NCBI GenBank assembly: GCA_002946415.1
Contig: NJPS01000057.1
Coordinates: forward strand, 124,001-188,000
Length of the DNA: 64,000 bases
Source: Rutstroemia sp. NJR-2017a BVV2
Lineage: Eukaryota; Ascomycota; Leotiomycetes; Helotiales; Rutstroemiaceae
Direction: 5' to 3'
This document shows, one piece after another, positions 35,672 through 47,900 of this stretch. Each line of letters starts with the position of its first letter. Positions within the stretch are counted from its first letter, which is position 1. The position numbers were made by a program, and so were the translations under genes. The notes below the pieces were generated by a model. The model did not search any database. It had not been told where the DNA came from and was given only the letters and a program-made list of their open reading frames with translations.

Positions 35672-36908
35672 GAGTTGTTTGCTCCCGATCATTACTGATA
35701 TAATTGGGAATCTCACTTTTGTATGAACTTAACTCATTTGTGAATGCCCTCGTTTTTACAACTTTTGGGATCAACTAGCTCGTCATACCCCCCCCCCCCC
35801 CCGATGAAGACCTGCACTCCAATCGTTTAACGCCTCGACGATATCAATTCATACTTGTGAAACCTTGGGACATCAAGGCCATACTTGATGTCGGGATTCC
35901 CAAGGATCGCATTGTAGTTCTACCTCCGCGACGCTCGTATTTCTGCAGGCATGTTCCTATCTCCCGTGGTATTTCTCATTGAAAAATTCTTTGCATTCTA
36001 GTTGGCATGATGACTTTTCGTGCTCACCTGGTAGAGAGATCTGCGGAGCCCCCGCCCTCGTCCTCGCCATTGCCATTATTTTCCATTGCAGCTTCCGATC
36101 TTCCTGCTTCTACCAACGGCCAGCCAGCCTCCTTCTGAACTTATCATCCTGCTTCATCTTTACCTCTGCCAATTCATGGACTTGGTGAATCTCCAAATCT
36201 ATCCTACTTGGTCCGTCACCTCCTGCGATGGCTTCTTTCGTAACGCATCGTCTTCTATTTGGATTCCTTCCTCGTCCACTTCGCACATAACATTAGCCTA
36301 GAAATGCTAAAGAAAACACCCTTCTTCCTTTAGTTGAATTCGTAGCTCAAAGACCTTGACCTCGACTTCTCATGCTCGAGGACATCTCTATCTAGTTGTC
36401 GTTGTATGTCTAAAACTATCGATAGCAGTGGAATAAGGCTTAGCTTGATCGCGGGGATTGATATGCGTAAGTTTCTTCGGACGTTACCCGGAGTTGCTCT
36501 TCCTCTAGGTGTGGCAAGACTAACGTTTGAGGATATGATTAGGTTTAAGTTGTCATCTCCACAGATTGTTGCTCACGAGAAAAGTGGTTGTGGGAGAAAT
36601 GATTTAACAACTGCAGTAATAGACGATTTCCCACAAGAATGGAGAGATCCTAGAAGAGCCCGCTCAATTTATGATAAATCTTGCTTCATTTCTGATATCG
36701 ACTCAATACAATACATATTCATACAGTCATCCCTCCCCATATTCGTATAATGTACAGTAAAGGAAAATGCCCCATGAAATCAACCCAAACCAATTCACCA
36801 CGCTGTGCGGCTATGCCCATTGATTCCCAAAAACACCAGAAGCCCCGTCCTCGTAAATACCCAGGCAATTAAAAAATAGAGAAGTGAAAAGATCTCAAGT
36901 CATCTTGA
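35672..36908. other. intergenic region between convergent genes
   Basis: 1.24 kb between the stops of the hydrolase and the hexose transporter. It contains a C(15) run at 35788-35802 and one 114-codon open frame (36406-36750, plus strand) with no recognisable motif, which I do not call a gene. Confidence 0.45.
35788..35802. repeat. homopolymer C(15)
   Basis: Fifteen consecutive C on the plus strand in non-coding sequence. The length may be an assembly estimate. Confidence 0.85.
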
Positions 36909-38853
36909 CTAAGCCGCAGGCGCAGTCGCAGGCTTGCCCTCATCGTGGAACACGCCACCCTGACCAGCCTCATTAACCTTCTGTAATCTGCCTCCTCTCC
37001 TCTCAAGGTGCATAGCATCCGTATTAACCGTCTCGCCCAAATGTTCCTTAGTCTCCGCATCGAACTCAAATGCATGACTGCCAATAGGTTTAACATGCAT
37101 AAGATACATTGCATCGACCTCTTCCAACGTCTTCCCGCTCGACTCAACGAGAAAGAAGAAAACGACAAAGAAAGCCGCAAGATTGCACCCCGCAAAGACA
37201 TATCCATACGCGTATTGGATATCACCTGTGATGAACGGGGTGAAGAATGCAAGCATGAAGTTCCAGAACCAATTGGCGCTGGTAGCGAAAGCCATGGCGA
37301 CGGCACGGTAGCGGTAGGGGAACATTTCGCCAATGCAGGCCCACACTAGCGGACCCCACGTGGTCGCGAAGCTCACGATGAAGAGGCAAGCAAAGACGAT
37401 CATAACGGTACCGGCGCTCTTGGCTTCGGAAGATCCAATAGGTGCGTCCTTGAATTTGAATTGACCGACGGAGGCAAAGACGAGAAAACACATGGTTTGC
37501 CATAGGGCGGCGATGTATAGGGATTCACGACGACGGAAATGGCGCGCCATGTAGACACCGAAGAATGTAGCGCCGACGTTGACACCACCGAGGATCATGG
37601 CCGTTACGAAGGAGTTTTTAATTCCGACTCCTTGGAAGATAGTTGTACCGTAGTAGAAGAAGTAGTTTGCACCAGTGAGTTGCTGCAGCATCTGAAGAGC
37701 CATGGCCAGAGAAACACGGTATAACATACGCGGACCGGTAATGGCTTCGTACCATGGGTGGTCGCCTTGAGTTGCTGCTCTGACCTTTTCGATTTCGGCG
37801 GTCTCTTGTTCGATCATAGGATGAGCCTCGTCAACACCGTAGAACTTGGCCATTGTTGTGCGGGCACGCTCTGAATTTCCATGGTTCCATTCGTATCGAG
37901 GGGTTTCTGGGAGGAAGACAATACCGATACCGAGCATGATCGCCCAGATGAAACCTACGCCCATTGGGATTCTATAGGAACCGGTATTGGTGTAGGATTC
38001 GGTGCCGTAGTTGATGCAGTCTGCGGTGAAAATACCAATGGTAATGAAAAGTTGGTAACATCTGCGATGCTCACATTAGCATTGGCTTCAAACGTGCGTG
38101 AGGCATGAAGCGACTTACGAGATAACAGCTCCACGAACAGGCACTGGAGAAGTCTCGGCCATGTACATTGGTACAAGGACAGAGAGCGCACCGACACCCA
38201 AACCAGCTACCCATCTACCCATTGCAATTCCGACCCAGCCACCTTGACCCATAGCCATTTGTACAACTACACCGATACAGAATACCAAGCACCATGGGGG
38301 AATGCATGTTCGTCGTCCAAATCTGTTTGCGAGTGGTCCAGCGATAAGACATCCGATCAAAGTACCGATGGAGAGCTGAGCAGAAAAGTTAGTAATTTTG
38401 AGGACAGAACGAACAGGGAAACGGGCACGTACCAAACCAACAATCAAACCCGAGCGAACATTAGTGAAGTAGTAGCCGGTGGGATGAGCAGTCAAGTTGC
38501 TTGTAGGTTCTCCAAATCTTCTTAAGAACACTGCCATCTCCAAGAATCCAGAGATTTGTCCAGTGTCATATCCGAAAATGAAACCACTAACCGTCATTGT
38601 TAGCATTGTCTGCGAGATGCGATCTCGAGTATACATACCCCATGGCAACCAGAGTAGTCATAAATATCGTGCGCGCAGTGATTGAAGGAACATGCATGTT
38701 CGCATTGGTTCTGGTATGTTTCTCAGGGTTGGAATTGAAGGCATTCGCAGCTCCATTCGGATGGCCGTCCATGGAGTTTGCTTTCGAGCCGACTGCAGTT
38801 GTTGCAGGGCTATGATCAGCATTGTGATCTCTGTTTCGATTGAACAGGCCCAT
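36909..38853 (-). CDS. MFS hexose transporter (sugar porter family)
   Basis: Exons 38853-38639, 38586-38433, 38375-38119 and 38061-36909; introns of 52, 57 and 57 bp; 592 residues with about twelve membrane helices. Sugar-porter signatures appear in order. They are GFIFGYDTGQISGF in helix 1 (made by the first splice), NRFGRR after helix 2, GRWVAGLGVGALSVLVPMY with MAETSP, PETPRYEW after helix 6, QQLTGANYFFYYGTTIF in helix 7 and GPLVWACIGEMFPYRYR near helix 10. The end of helix 12 runs into ESSGKTLEEVD. The QQLTGANYFFYY form is typical of Hxt-type glucose/fructose facilitators rather than quinate permeases. It acts at the plasma membrane. The N-terminus before helix 1 is long and polar (about 60 residues). 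Substrate specificity is inferred from the family. Confidence 0.94.
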
Positions 38854-41800
38854 GATGGAAGAATTAAGATGCAAAGGTATGAAGAAAAGAATTATTGGGG
38901 TAGAACGAGACACGATTAGAGGAATGAGGGGAATGGGGACTATTATATGGCTCGAAGGAAGAAGCGGAACCAACGACTAGCAGAAGAAGTAGACGAAACG
39001 GGTCAGCTCGGTTCGCCGACTTGTCTGGTGATTTGATGGCAGCCGCGCATGCGTAACTTGTTTGCAAGTCGCAAGTAGCAAGTCGCAGATACGATGGAAG
39101 CTGGGATGCGGAGCCTTCCATGGTCAGATTCCGGGGTGGTGACGATATTTCTTCTTATTTCCTTCTCCATGACGACTGTGGAAAAGCGATTAATTCACTC
39201 AATTGGGAAAGGTGTGGTGTTTGAGTAAGCTGTGATTAGACCGACCAAGTCCCCGGATGGAGAAGAAACTGGAGTTCTCCTCACAATTCAAAAGCTTCTC
39301 AGGTTGACGTTGTTTGAACTATGACGTCGTCGGGTCGGGACCCTGGCTCATCGAGCGGCAAAGAAGGAAAAAAAGCTAATAATTTCTATCTAATCGCCGA
39401 GCCGAATATCTTCCGCTCTTGAGCCGTTTCACACACGTGAGGGCGACCCATCCAAAGTTCCATAGAAAGAAATTGGTGAACCAATGATCGGCGTTACTTG
39501 CGAAATCTCCAGTTTTGAAAGGAGACTCCGGATATCAGATGGAGACAAAAAAGAGGAAAAAACGGTGGCATCTCGGTGACACTCTCGTGCAAAGTTTGAT
39601 ATCTGGGTCAGGGACAGCAAGCGACGTGGAACTTGATTGATCATCGAGGATGCCCCGTATGGAGAGGTGGTTTCTTCGTATCCCATGGGCCTCCAGGTTT
39701 TCCACAGGTTTGGCTGTTGTGGGATTTTAGGTGGTGTCGTGATGAGGGGAACGTGGAGGCGTATTTTGCGGGTGAGGCGTCCGCCTTGTACGCCGTGCCA
39801 TGACGAAGGTTAAAAGATTAAACACAAAAGAACAAGAAAACGCGAGATGTGCAGATGCGAAAAGCTTCTTTGCTTTGCTTACCTACGCAGGGAGATCTTG
39901 TTGCAACGTCGCTTGCAGTGTTTTGGAGATGTACCTCCGTACCTCCGTACGGTACGACGTATTGTTGCCCATGTAAGATTATGGCTCCAATCACCGGTGT
40001 ACTTTTCCCCAGGGAAATTAAATTGTCAAGCCCCTCTTTCTCTCATTCTTGGGGAATTCTAGCACGACTCAGCCGATGCCCGGAATAACCGGATCGAAGA
40101 TTTCTCATCTTAGTTGTACCTGGATATTTCCGACTCCGATTGCCGACCAGAAATCATGTGGCAGGAATCACACACTTTTCTGTCGTGGGGGAATTGTGGG
40201 GTGAGAGTGAGGGCGAGGAGTAAGCTCAAAGTTAGAACTTTTGAGAAGTTTCCAGATAAGAAGGCAACTCAGTCGTCATCTAAGCTCCTGATTGCATAGG
40301 GCGAGCCGACTAAGAAAAGTCTCTTGATACTTTCAAGAACATCGCGCGAAGTTTAAGGCAGTGTCCGATGAATGTGACCTTGACAGCTGTCACCAGGACT
40401 GAATGAAACATGGATACGACCGGAAACTCAATTTAGGTACAATGCGACAAGCTAATTCAGGGCAGGTATGTTTGGACTGTTAGAAGTTGTGCCTTAGCTA
40501 CATGCTGTACATGTCGTACATATACGATGGAAAGAGTCTACCCACAAGCTGTGTCCAATGCATCTCTCTGGTACAGTAAAGTTGCGAGAACTATCAGGAG
40601 GCAAGCAGAGCAAACGAACGCGACAGCAGACGAAATTCGCCGAACAGACCTCAGAAACTTAAACACTATTCGGCCTCTCGAATGATGCTTTTGTTGGTTC
40701 GGCTTACTTAGAGATCAACCTCCAGTAGCAACAGTGGAACCGTTTCTGTCATCCATACACCAGCGGCCTTTGTTCGTACGAGTACGGCTGAATCAATCTG
40801 GACAGACTACTGCAGCTCGAAGAGTCGTAGAATCGCAGCTTTTCATCCACAGCTCACTCTTCGTCGGTTGAAATACCTTCATTGCGCATAGGATTACTTG
40901 TCCCACCTGCGCGAGGTCGCAACGACTTCGTGCTGATCACACACCACAGGGGACGATGCAATTATATTTCTCCGCAGGTACAAACAGTAAGAAGTATCTC
41001 TTTGCGAACGATACTTCCGTCTCCTTTGGTGTGACCGTTATATGAAATATAAGGAGTCAGCCTCAAGAGAGATGCAGCTCGAACTCTATCTAAAGCACCA
41101 GCCACTCGGCATTACCAAGACAACAAATAATCAAAAATGCGACACGAAAGTACGAAGTAATATCCACCAAACAAAATCACACAAATTGAACCTGGAGAAT
41201 TCGATATACTCTTTGTATCTGCCTCGAGGCTGGGCTTTAGTCTGATTGCATTTAGGCAAAATAGGATAAATCCTCCGCTGGAGTACATATTGTGGGTTAC
41301 TCTTTATATCCGCCGAGAATCCCAGAGTCGATCAGTGTATTAGTCCCGAACTCCATTACTTCGCAAGTTCGTACGAAGTACAGAGTACAGCTGGTTGCTC
41401 TAGGAATTGCTTCCGCACAAATGGCTGTCGACCTAGTTCGAGTTGGTCTGATGCTTCACTGTAAGGTTAGGTTACTGGATCAAGGTGAGGTGAGGTCAGA
41501 TGTGTAATATAAACACCTCGTTCATAACGGGATCAAGAGTCTCACTCCTCGCTCCCCTCTCTCCTCTCGCGCATTACTCACCTCACATCTCTCTTCTCCC
41601 TCTTCACTTCCTCTTTACTCCCTCCTCACTCCCTCTCCACTCGCTCAACCATCACCAAGCAACTCCCGTGCTTTTGTCTTTGTAAGATCTTACCAAAACG
41701 TGGATCCATTGACGATCATTGGCGGAAGATTTTGAGCCCCTGGTAACCGACCATTTTCCCCTCCACATAGGCAGCTTCTCCAAATTCCCCATCTTTTCTC

Positions 41801-42962
41801 CCTTCACTAAGAACTTCCCCCCAGTTTCTGACCCCTTCATCACCACTCTTCACCACCAAATTGCCACCATAATTATATGCAGGGTCAGTCCAGGCAATAG
41901 CCAGCCAAAAAGAGCAATAGACCGCAGGGATTAGTTCAACGCACTTGCTTCGTCGGTGGAACAATCCATACCGACAAGACCGTTTCAAAGCTGTGCAATT
42001 TTTCCATAAGCTTAATCGTACCATTGAATGCGAATAAAGTAGAAGCCAGCCAGAGGTACCTCGTCCTTCCCACGCCGGCCTTGGCATATAATCGGCGAAT
42101 TGAGCACGGGGAACGCGCAGGGGAAAAACAGAGCCAAACCAAACCAACACGACTGACAGGCAGGACGAGAGCCTTCGAAAAGCGAAAAGGAAGAGCGCGA
42201 CCAGAGCCGAGAAATCCCATCAACTGCCATTATTTCCGCTCACCGTCAAGGTTACATGTAGATGAAGAATTCCTTCCAATGATTGTAAGACTTTAAATCA
42301 GCCTTCTTTCTGAACCCTCCACTCCCTCACCACCCAAAACACAGAGGACCTGAGGAGAGAGAAAGACGAGTCCTTCCACGGCATTTTGATTTTCGCAACC
42401 AAGGCCGCTGTCAGCAATCCGAATTATCGCGCCACCACCATCAACCTCTTGGAATTTCTTGGGATCGAACACTATACAATTGTAGTGTAGCGCATGTCGT
42501 TTTCCACGGGTTGGTTGTTCTCTGCATACTTGGCAAACTCGTCTTAGAATAATTTCGCAAGTTCAACGTTCTACCACGGATGTCTACCACACCATCATCT
42601 GGGGATCACGGGTTGGCATGTAGGACAGCAGAATTGGGAACGATATCGAGTTTATCCTGACCAGTGTATCATTGGACCATACACATCTACACAAAAGTAT
42701 ATCACAAACCACGATAATCTCGGGATACATCTAACCTTAATTGCGGAAGTACTCAATATCGCTGCGCGTCCATAGTACTTCATAAGGGCTCCCGGAGGAA
42801 AGTTTGTGCCCGTATTGGTGTACTACGTACTTCCTCATCACCAACTCTTAATTATCCGGCAAACCCCTTCAAGGAATCAGTTTGTCCGATCATTCAAGAA
42901 CTTTTCCGCTGCTCATCTCGTCAAATAAAGCTTTGGTGCCGCCATCGAGTGGCCACTGTCTC
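38854..42962. other. long divergent intergenic region
   Basis: 4.1 kb between the divergent starts of the hexose transporter and the QutR-like gene. No gene recognised. It holds GTAC/CGAAG-rich palindromic patches (39940-39960, 40771-40786, 41357-41380) and two copies of TACGAAGTA. The stretch 41530-41660 is strongly CT-rich. A long regulatory region for the transporter is plausible. Confidence 0.45.
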
Positions 42963-44984
42963 ATGGCAACCAAACAACAACAATCCGTGCCGACGCCGGC
43001 TAGGCCGAAGAGCACAAATGGAATTATTAACGGAACCAAAGCTGGAGCGGGGGATACCAGAATAGTTGTCATCGTCTATGGTCAGGGTCAAGAAAACATT
43101 GTGTCTGTTTTTGCGGACGTACTTGGCAAACCACATCGTCAGGCTCCCAGCTTTTCGTCTGTGGGCGACGAAGATTATGGCACCGTCATTGGGATCGCGG
43201 CCCACGATGCAAAAACCGATATTGAGTCAAGGAATAAGTCTCTCATAGTCGTCATCAATGCACATTGTGTGGCCTTGGGAATGCCGCCAGATCTTGATCT
43301 TTCGGCCTCATGCGACTACGAATTTCTTTACACAGAGACGCCCTTCTTCCGAAGAGACCTTTCACGGTTTATTGCGTTCATTCTAGGACAAATCAGTCAT
43401 CACGATGCGCTCATCACCAAACCAAGAACTTACTTCATATCAACCACATTCCCAGACGTCCGGACGGCGTTGTCGAATCTGGACATTCTTTCAGTTGGAT
43501 CAGACGCAGTAGAGATCCGCGTTGATTTATTAAAGGAGCCTTTATCAGACGGTGGTTTCAACTCAGTACCAAGTTTGAGTTATGTTGGAGAGCAGGTGAT
43601 GCTCTTAAGACAACGAACAGAATTACCGATAATATTCACGACCAGATGTACCCGGGAAAATGGCCGGTTCCCCATGGATAATCCGGAACTTTACTACGAA
43701 TACCTTTACCGAGCGATACAGTGGGGTTGCGAGTATATTGATGTAGAGATCTGGTTACCAGAGGACATTCGACGTAGACTGTTCGAGCAGCGAGGAAACA
43801 GTAAGATCATTTCAGCATTCCACGATTTCTCCGGAACCTTCAAATGGCCATCTCCTCGAGCTCAAGAGATCTTCCAAGAGAGCCGAAAATACGGAGATAT
43901 TGTCAAGATGATCACCATCATTAATTCGATGTCCGAAAACTATGAACTCGAGTACTTCAGGTCTCAAATCAAAGCAAATAATCCCGACGGTCCTCCGTTA
44001 TCTGCGGTTAATATGGGCCAGCTCGGCCAACTCTCGCGAGCACTTAATACCGTCTTCTCGCCTATCACTCATCCTTTACTGCCGATCGTCGCTGCTCCGG
44101 GTCAATTGAGCGCGGCCGAGATCAACGGCGCTTTATCAACCATGGGACAGCTGCCGAAAAAGAACATCTATGCCATTGGAAGTTTCCGCTCCACTCCTCA
44201 AGCTACCTTCTTCGAAAAATGTTTCAACGAACTCGGCCTCCCCCACAACTTCGCTTCCGTCGACCGCGGCATCAAAGGTACCGTCGAAGCCTTCTGTCTC
44301 CAACCCAACTTCGGCGGCGCATACATCAATCCTCCTCTCCCGAGCTCCCAACCTTACATCCCCCAGCTCACCGACGCAGCCCGCACCATCGGCGCCATCG
44401 ACACAATCGTCGTGCGAGGCGAGGGCACCTCAAGTTCTTTCATCGGGGACAACGCAACATGGAAAGGCATCCGCGCAACCCTCACACGTGATTTCGCGCC
44501 TTCCGCGTACAAAGACCGCGCAGCGATCATCCTCTCCAGTAACGGCGAAGACGCCGCCTCGGTCATCTTCGCGCTGCGCAGCCTCAATATCGGGAAAATA
44601 TATACAGTGGGGTTTAAAGCTCAGGGTCCACTAGCAGCGGGTGTCGAGCCTTTCACATCCATGGAATCTGTCACAAGAAGCGATATCCCCGTCGCGATTA
44701 TTTCGGCCCTGCCCCCAGAGAAAACTCATCTTGTTCAGCCACTTCTGAGGTACTTTAGCAATGGGAGAGATGCGGGGAGAGGGAGTAAAGGGAAGGTGTT
44801 TGTCGATCTGGCGAATGGACCGAGGAAGGGAGATCCCATGGCTGTGGCGCAGAACTGCGGTTGGACGGCTTATGGGGTTGCGGATACGAGCGCGTTTACG
44901 ACGGTTGAGATGTTGCGGCTGTTGGTGGGACAGAATGTTCCGTATAGTTTTGTGAGGTTGGCTAGTGGGAGGGGGTTGTATTGA
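42963..44984 (+). CDS. QutR/Qa-1S-like protein: dehydroquinase and shikimate-dehydrogenase folds, no shikimate-kinase P-loop
   Basis: A single exon of 673 residues from the first in-frame ATG. It matches the C-terminal half of the pentafunctional AROM protein and of the quinate-pathway repressors. A shortened shikimate-kinase-like region occupies about 1-155 ([25 protein letters not shown]) and shows no GxxGxGK P-loop. A type I dehydroquinase fold follows, with its His in [11 protein letters not shown] and its Schiff-base Lys in DIVKMITII. Then comes a shikimate-dehydrogenase-like fold ([31 protein letters not shown]). Its catalytic lysine motif appears lost: [12 protein letters not shown] stands where VTxPxK is expected. 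In Aspergillus and Neurospora such proteins bind the activator QutA/Qa-1F and repress quinate use. No quinate structural genes are nearby. The last 240 bp is G-rich. Confidence 0.82.
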   Translation: MATKQQQSVPTPARPKSTNGIINGTKAGAGDTRIVVIVYGQGQENIVSVFADVLGKPHRQAPSFSSVGDEDYGTVIGIAAHDAKTDIESRNKSLIVVINAHCVALGMPPDLDLSASCDYEFLYTETPFFRRDLSRFIAFILGQISHHDALITKPRTYFISTTFPDVRTALSNLDILSVGSDAVEIRVDLLKEPLSDGGFNSVPSLSYVGEQVMLLRQRTELPIIFTTRCTRENGRFPMDNPELYYEYLYRAIQWGCEYIDVEIWLPEDIRRRLFEQRGNSKIISAFHDFSGTFKWPSPRAQEIFQESRKYGDIVKMITIINSMSENYELEYFRSQIKANNPDGPPLSAVNMGQLGQLSRALNTVFSPITHPLLPIVAAPGQLSAAEINGALSTMGQLPKKNIYAIGSFRSTPQATFFEKCFNELGLPHNFASVDRGIKGTVEAFCLQPNFGGAYINPPLPSSQPYIPQLTDAARTIGAIDTIVVRGEGTSSSFIGDNATWKGIRATLTRDFAPSAYKDRAAIILSSNGEDAASVIFALRSLNIGKIYTVGFKAQGPLAAGVEPFTSMESVTRSDIPVAIISALPPEKTHLVQPLLRYFSNGRDAGRGSKGKVFVDLANGPRKGDPMAVAQNCGWTAYGVADTSAFTTVEMLRLLVGQNVPYSFVRLASGRGLY

Positions 44985-47900
44985 TGCGGTGGGGTGGGGT
45001 GCTGGCAGCTGCGATCGAGGTTGCAATATGTGCATGGGGTGGTGTTCTTCCTTTTAATTGATTGATGTGATTTGATAAATCAATCAATCGATTCAATGAG
45101 GCAGTCAGGCTGGCGTTTGGTGGATATATTGCGCTCACTGTGTCTTTCTCATTCTTCTTCGTTAGGTTAGGTTAGGTTAGCAGAACTTGGATGCGCGTTT
45201 TAAAGGGACGCGAGAGATTCGTTGGATAGGTAGGAGGTTGTAGATGAGTTGAGAATACGAATTGAATTGAGATGAATGGAATGAATCGATTTTTGGAATT
45301 CTGCTATGGATTCACTTACGTACGTATGTGCATGAATGGGCAAAGACGAGAGGAATAGGTCTGGTTTTGTTGGGGTTCATGTTTAGACTGTGGGTGTGGT
45401 TTGTGAGTGTTGGAATGAACTGAACGGGATGGGATGGGATAGGATGAATGGGAATGGGATTGGATTGCATGGACGTTTTTCTGTCATCCTAGGGTTTTTA
45501 TAGTATAGTATGGTTCCATATCAATTCAATTATGGAAAGAATTATTCGTAGATGTGAATTGGTATCCATCCAGATATTTGTCTTTGAGCAAATTCTTGCC
45601 TGGCTGATCGTCCGCCACTTGAAAGTTGAAACAACGTCGGTGTCGCTCATCTTGCGCTCATCGTGTGTGATACAACTCCTGTGATGTCTTCATTTCCTGC
45701 CTTGTAAATCAATAGGAACTCTCGTTGCCATACTCCTCGTTGGTGAATTACGTAGGGAGAGAATTCTCATCTGGAGTAGAGTATAGCTTCACGTATGGCA
45801 GAGAGTAAAGCAGGATTCCTGTGATTCTCAGGGTCCAGGTTCTGGGGGTTCGAATCATCCTGCTGTGATACTTCCCCATCACCACCGACGGACGCAAAAT
45901 CCGCTCGTTCATCATGTGTTGACTTCGCCGTTTATTGAAAGTAGTCAGTCACACATCGTTGATTCGATACCGTATCCTTACCATGGTGCTAGCTATCTCT
46001 GCTAACTGGATCTAAATCTTCTGATTGATGTCGATGTTCTGAAGTGTCTGTCGGTGCAAGTCGAGTTGAGAATTTGTTTGGACTTGGTGCTAGACATGAT
46101 ACTTCTCTACCGCGTTGGTAATGTAGCTCTGATACTTATTGAGCCGTGCTGGACGATGTGCGTCGGGCGGATAACACTGGGGGTATGGATGAGGTGCTTG
46201 AGGGGGGAGAATTTGTGGATTATGGGTGCCGGAGATGAAGGGTGGAAAGATGGGCAGGAGGTTCCTGGGGCTTGGGAAGATGCTTTGAGGAGGAGAGGAT
46301 GGTGGCGAGGGATTGGGGTGAAATGGACTCGCTGGCGGAGGGAGAAAATCGACAGCGATGTGGGTAGGGGGGTGTTTGTTTACTGTTATGTTGATACTTA
46401 ATGCCATCTGCTACGGGCTTGATGCAGAAATAACTGTCGAAGACAGCGACATCGATATTGTTAGACCAGTACAGGAAAAGTGAGGAGTACAAAATGATAT
46501 GTTTATATTATTAATTTCCGAATGCTATACTGACATCTAGATACTGTACAAAACTGTGTAGCTGCTTGAGGTGTCGACATTGGTATTTCTGAGCAGTGTT
46601 GTAGGTGTTAATTGGAAGTGTGTGTGCCCCCGTGAGATTCCTGACTTCGTGGTGAGATTCCTGAGTCTGGTCACATTCTTGAGTTGACAGACCTTACTGT
46701 GATGCGCTAGAAAAGATGAGCATATCATTGAGTGAAGTTATCTGTCAGCACGTCTAACCCAACGACTCATTTACATCCCCCAAAACCTTTTTCAAAGCTC
46801 GATCCAGAGTCTACTGACCAACAGACATCGCCATCTACTATGCTATTCATCCAACATCTCTCCAAGCACATAAAGAACGACTTGACCTATAATACATCTA
46901 CTATATACCTACAAACAACGGACCACCGCCCCCCGCACCTCCTCCCACCATGAGGGGCAAACAGCGCTACGCTTCGAAATTTTTAGACCCTGCCCTGGCA
47001 CTAGTCCTCCCTCTCCAGCCAACCACAGCACACCGAGCCGGACCAAACCGCCCGACCTCCCTAAAAGCTAGATGCTTCTCAAGGACCGAAGATCCAGTTC
47101 AGTTCGGGAAACCTACCTCTGGGCCCGTCGTCCCGTGAGCAGGCGCCACAGCATAACTCGGCTCTTTGATGTGATGCAAGGGAGAGGAAAGAGAAGGTAA
47201 GGGGAGAGAATGGGAGGAAGGAAAAGCTTGTGACTAATTGCTAACGCGGCCTTTTTTCTTGTGTTTCCAAATCTATCCTATTTTCATTCTTGTCGATGAG
47301 AGATAGCAGATGGCACATTGCAGGGAGAGTGAGAGATGACAGAGTGAAAGGGAGGAAACAAGGAAGGAAGGGTGGGTCAGTGTTCGCCACAGGATTCTGC
47401 CTGATATTGACATTGGGGTTTTGCGCGAATAAATGCATGAGATGCTGTTGTGTGTTGCGTTGCGTTGAGTGGGACGGGTAAGGCATGGGGAAAGGGAAGG
47501 AGAGAAATCAGCCCCCTCGCCCATCGATCTCGTTTTCTTGGGGTAGGTAGCGGGGTGCAGATGAACTGCGGAGAGGTGGATACAGAGGTACAGTGCAAGG
47601 TGAGCGGTAATCGAAGGGTAAGTCGAGGTGTCATTAATGTAGACTGGATGTAGCGGGTGCATCTACCCGCTTTATGTGCAGTACCTGGCGACCAATCGCA
47701 TCCAGCGGCGAGCAATAAAGAATTCGTTCGTCCCTTTGTACTTCCTCTCATGCGAATTCATGCAGTGACTGTTCTCGGGTTAGGGGGGTGTTGCTATTGG
47801 CGGCTGCTATACGGCGCAAGCACTACGAAGAGTAGAATAGCTTGTTTGCTTGCACCTCGGTGTAAGTTGAGGCCGTCGCCGAGACTGGAGACTGGTGAGT

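Noticed and set aside
36406..36750. 114-codon open frame on the plus strand
   Set aside because: No recognisable motif, no plausible splicing partners and weak amino-acid composition. It lies between two 3' ends.
36909..44984. Possible quinate-utilisation cluster (transporter plus QutR-like protein)
   Set aside because: The transporter has glucose-type helix-7 sequence (QQLTGANYFFYY), not the quinate-permease form. The genes are 4 kb apart, and no quinate dehydrogenase, dehydroquinase or activator gene is present.
45809..45864. tRNA-like element: 8-bp terminal stem (AGCAGGAT/ATCCTGCT), a 5-bp stem with 7-base loop, and GGTTCGAATC resembling a B box
   Set aside because: It is only 56 nt long, has no D arm, lacks the invariant U before the anticodon, and a proper T stem with acceptor pairing cannot be drawn. 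Most likely a chance fold or an old remnant.
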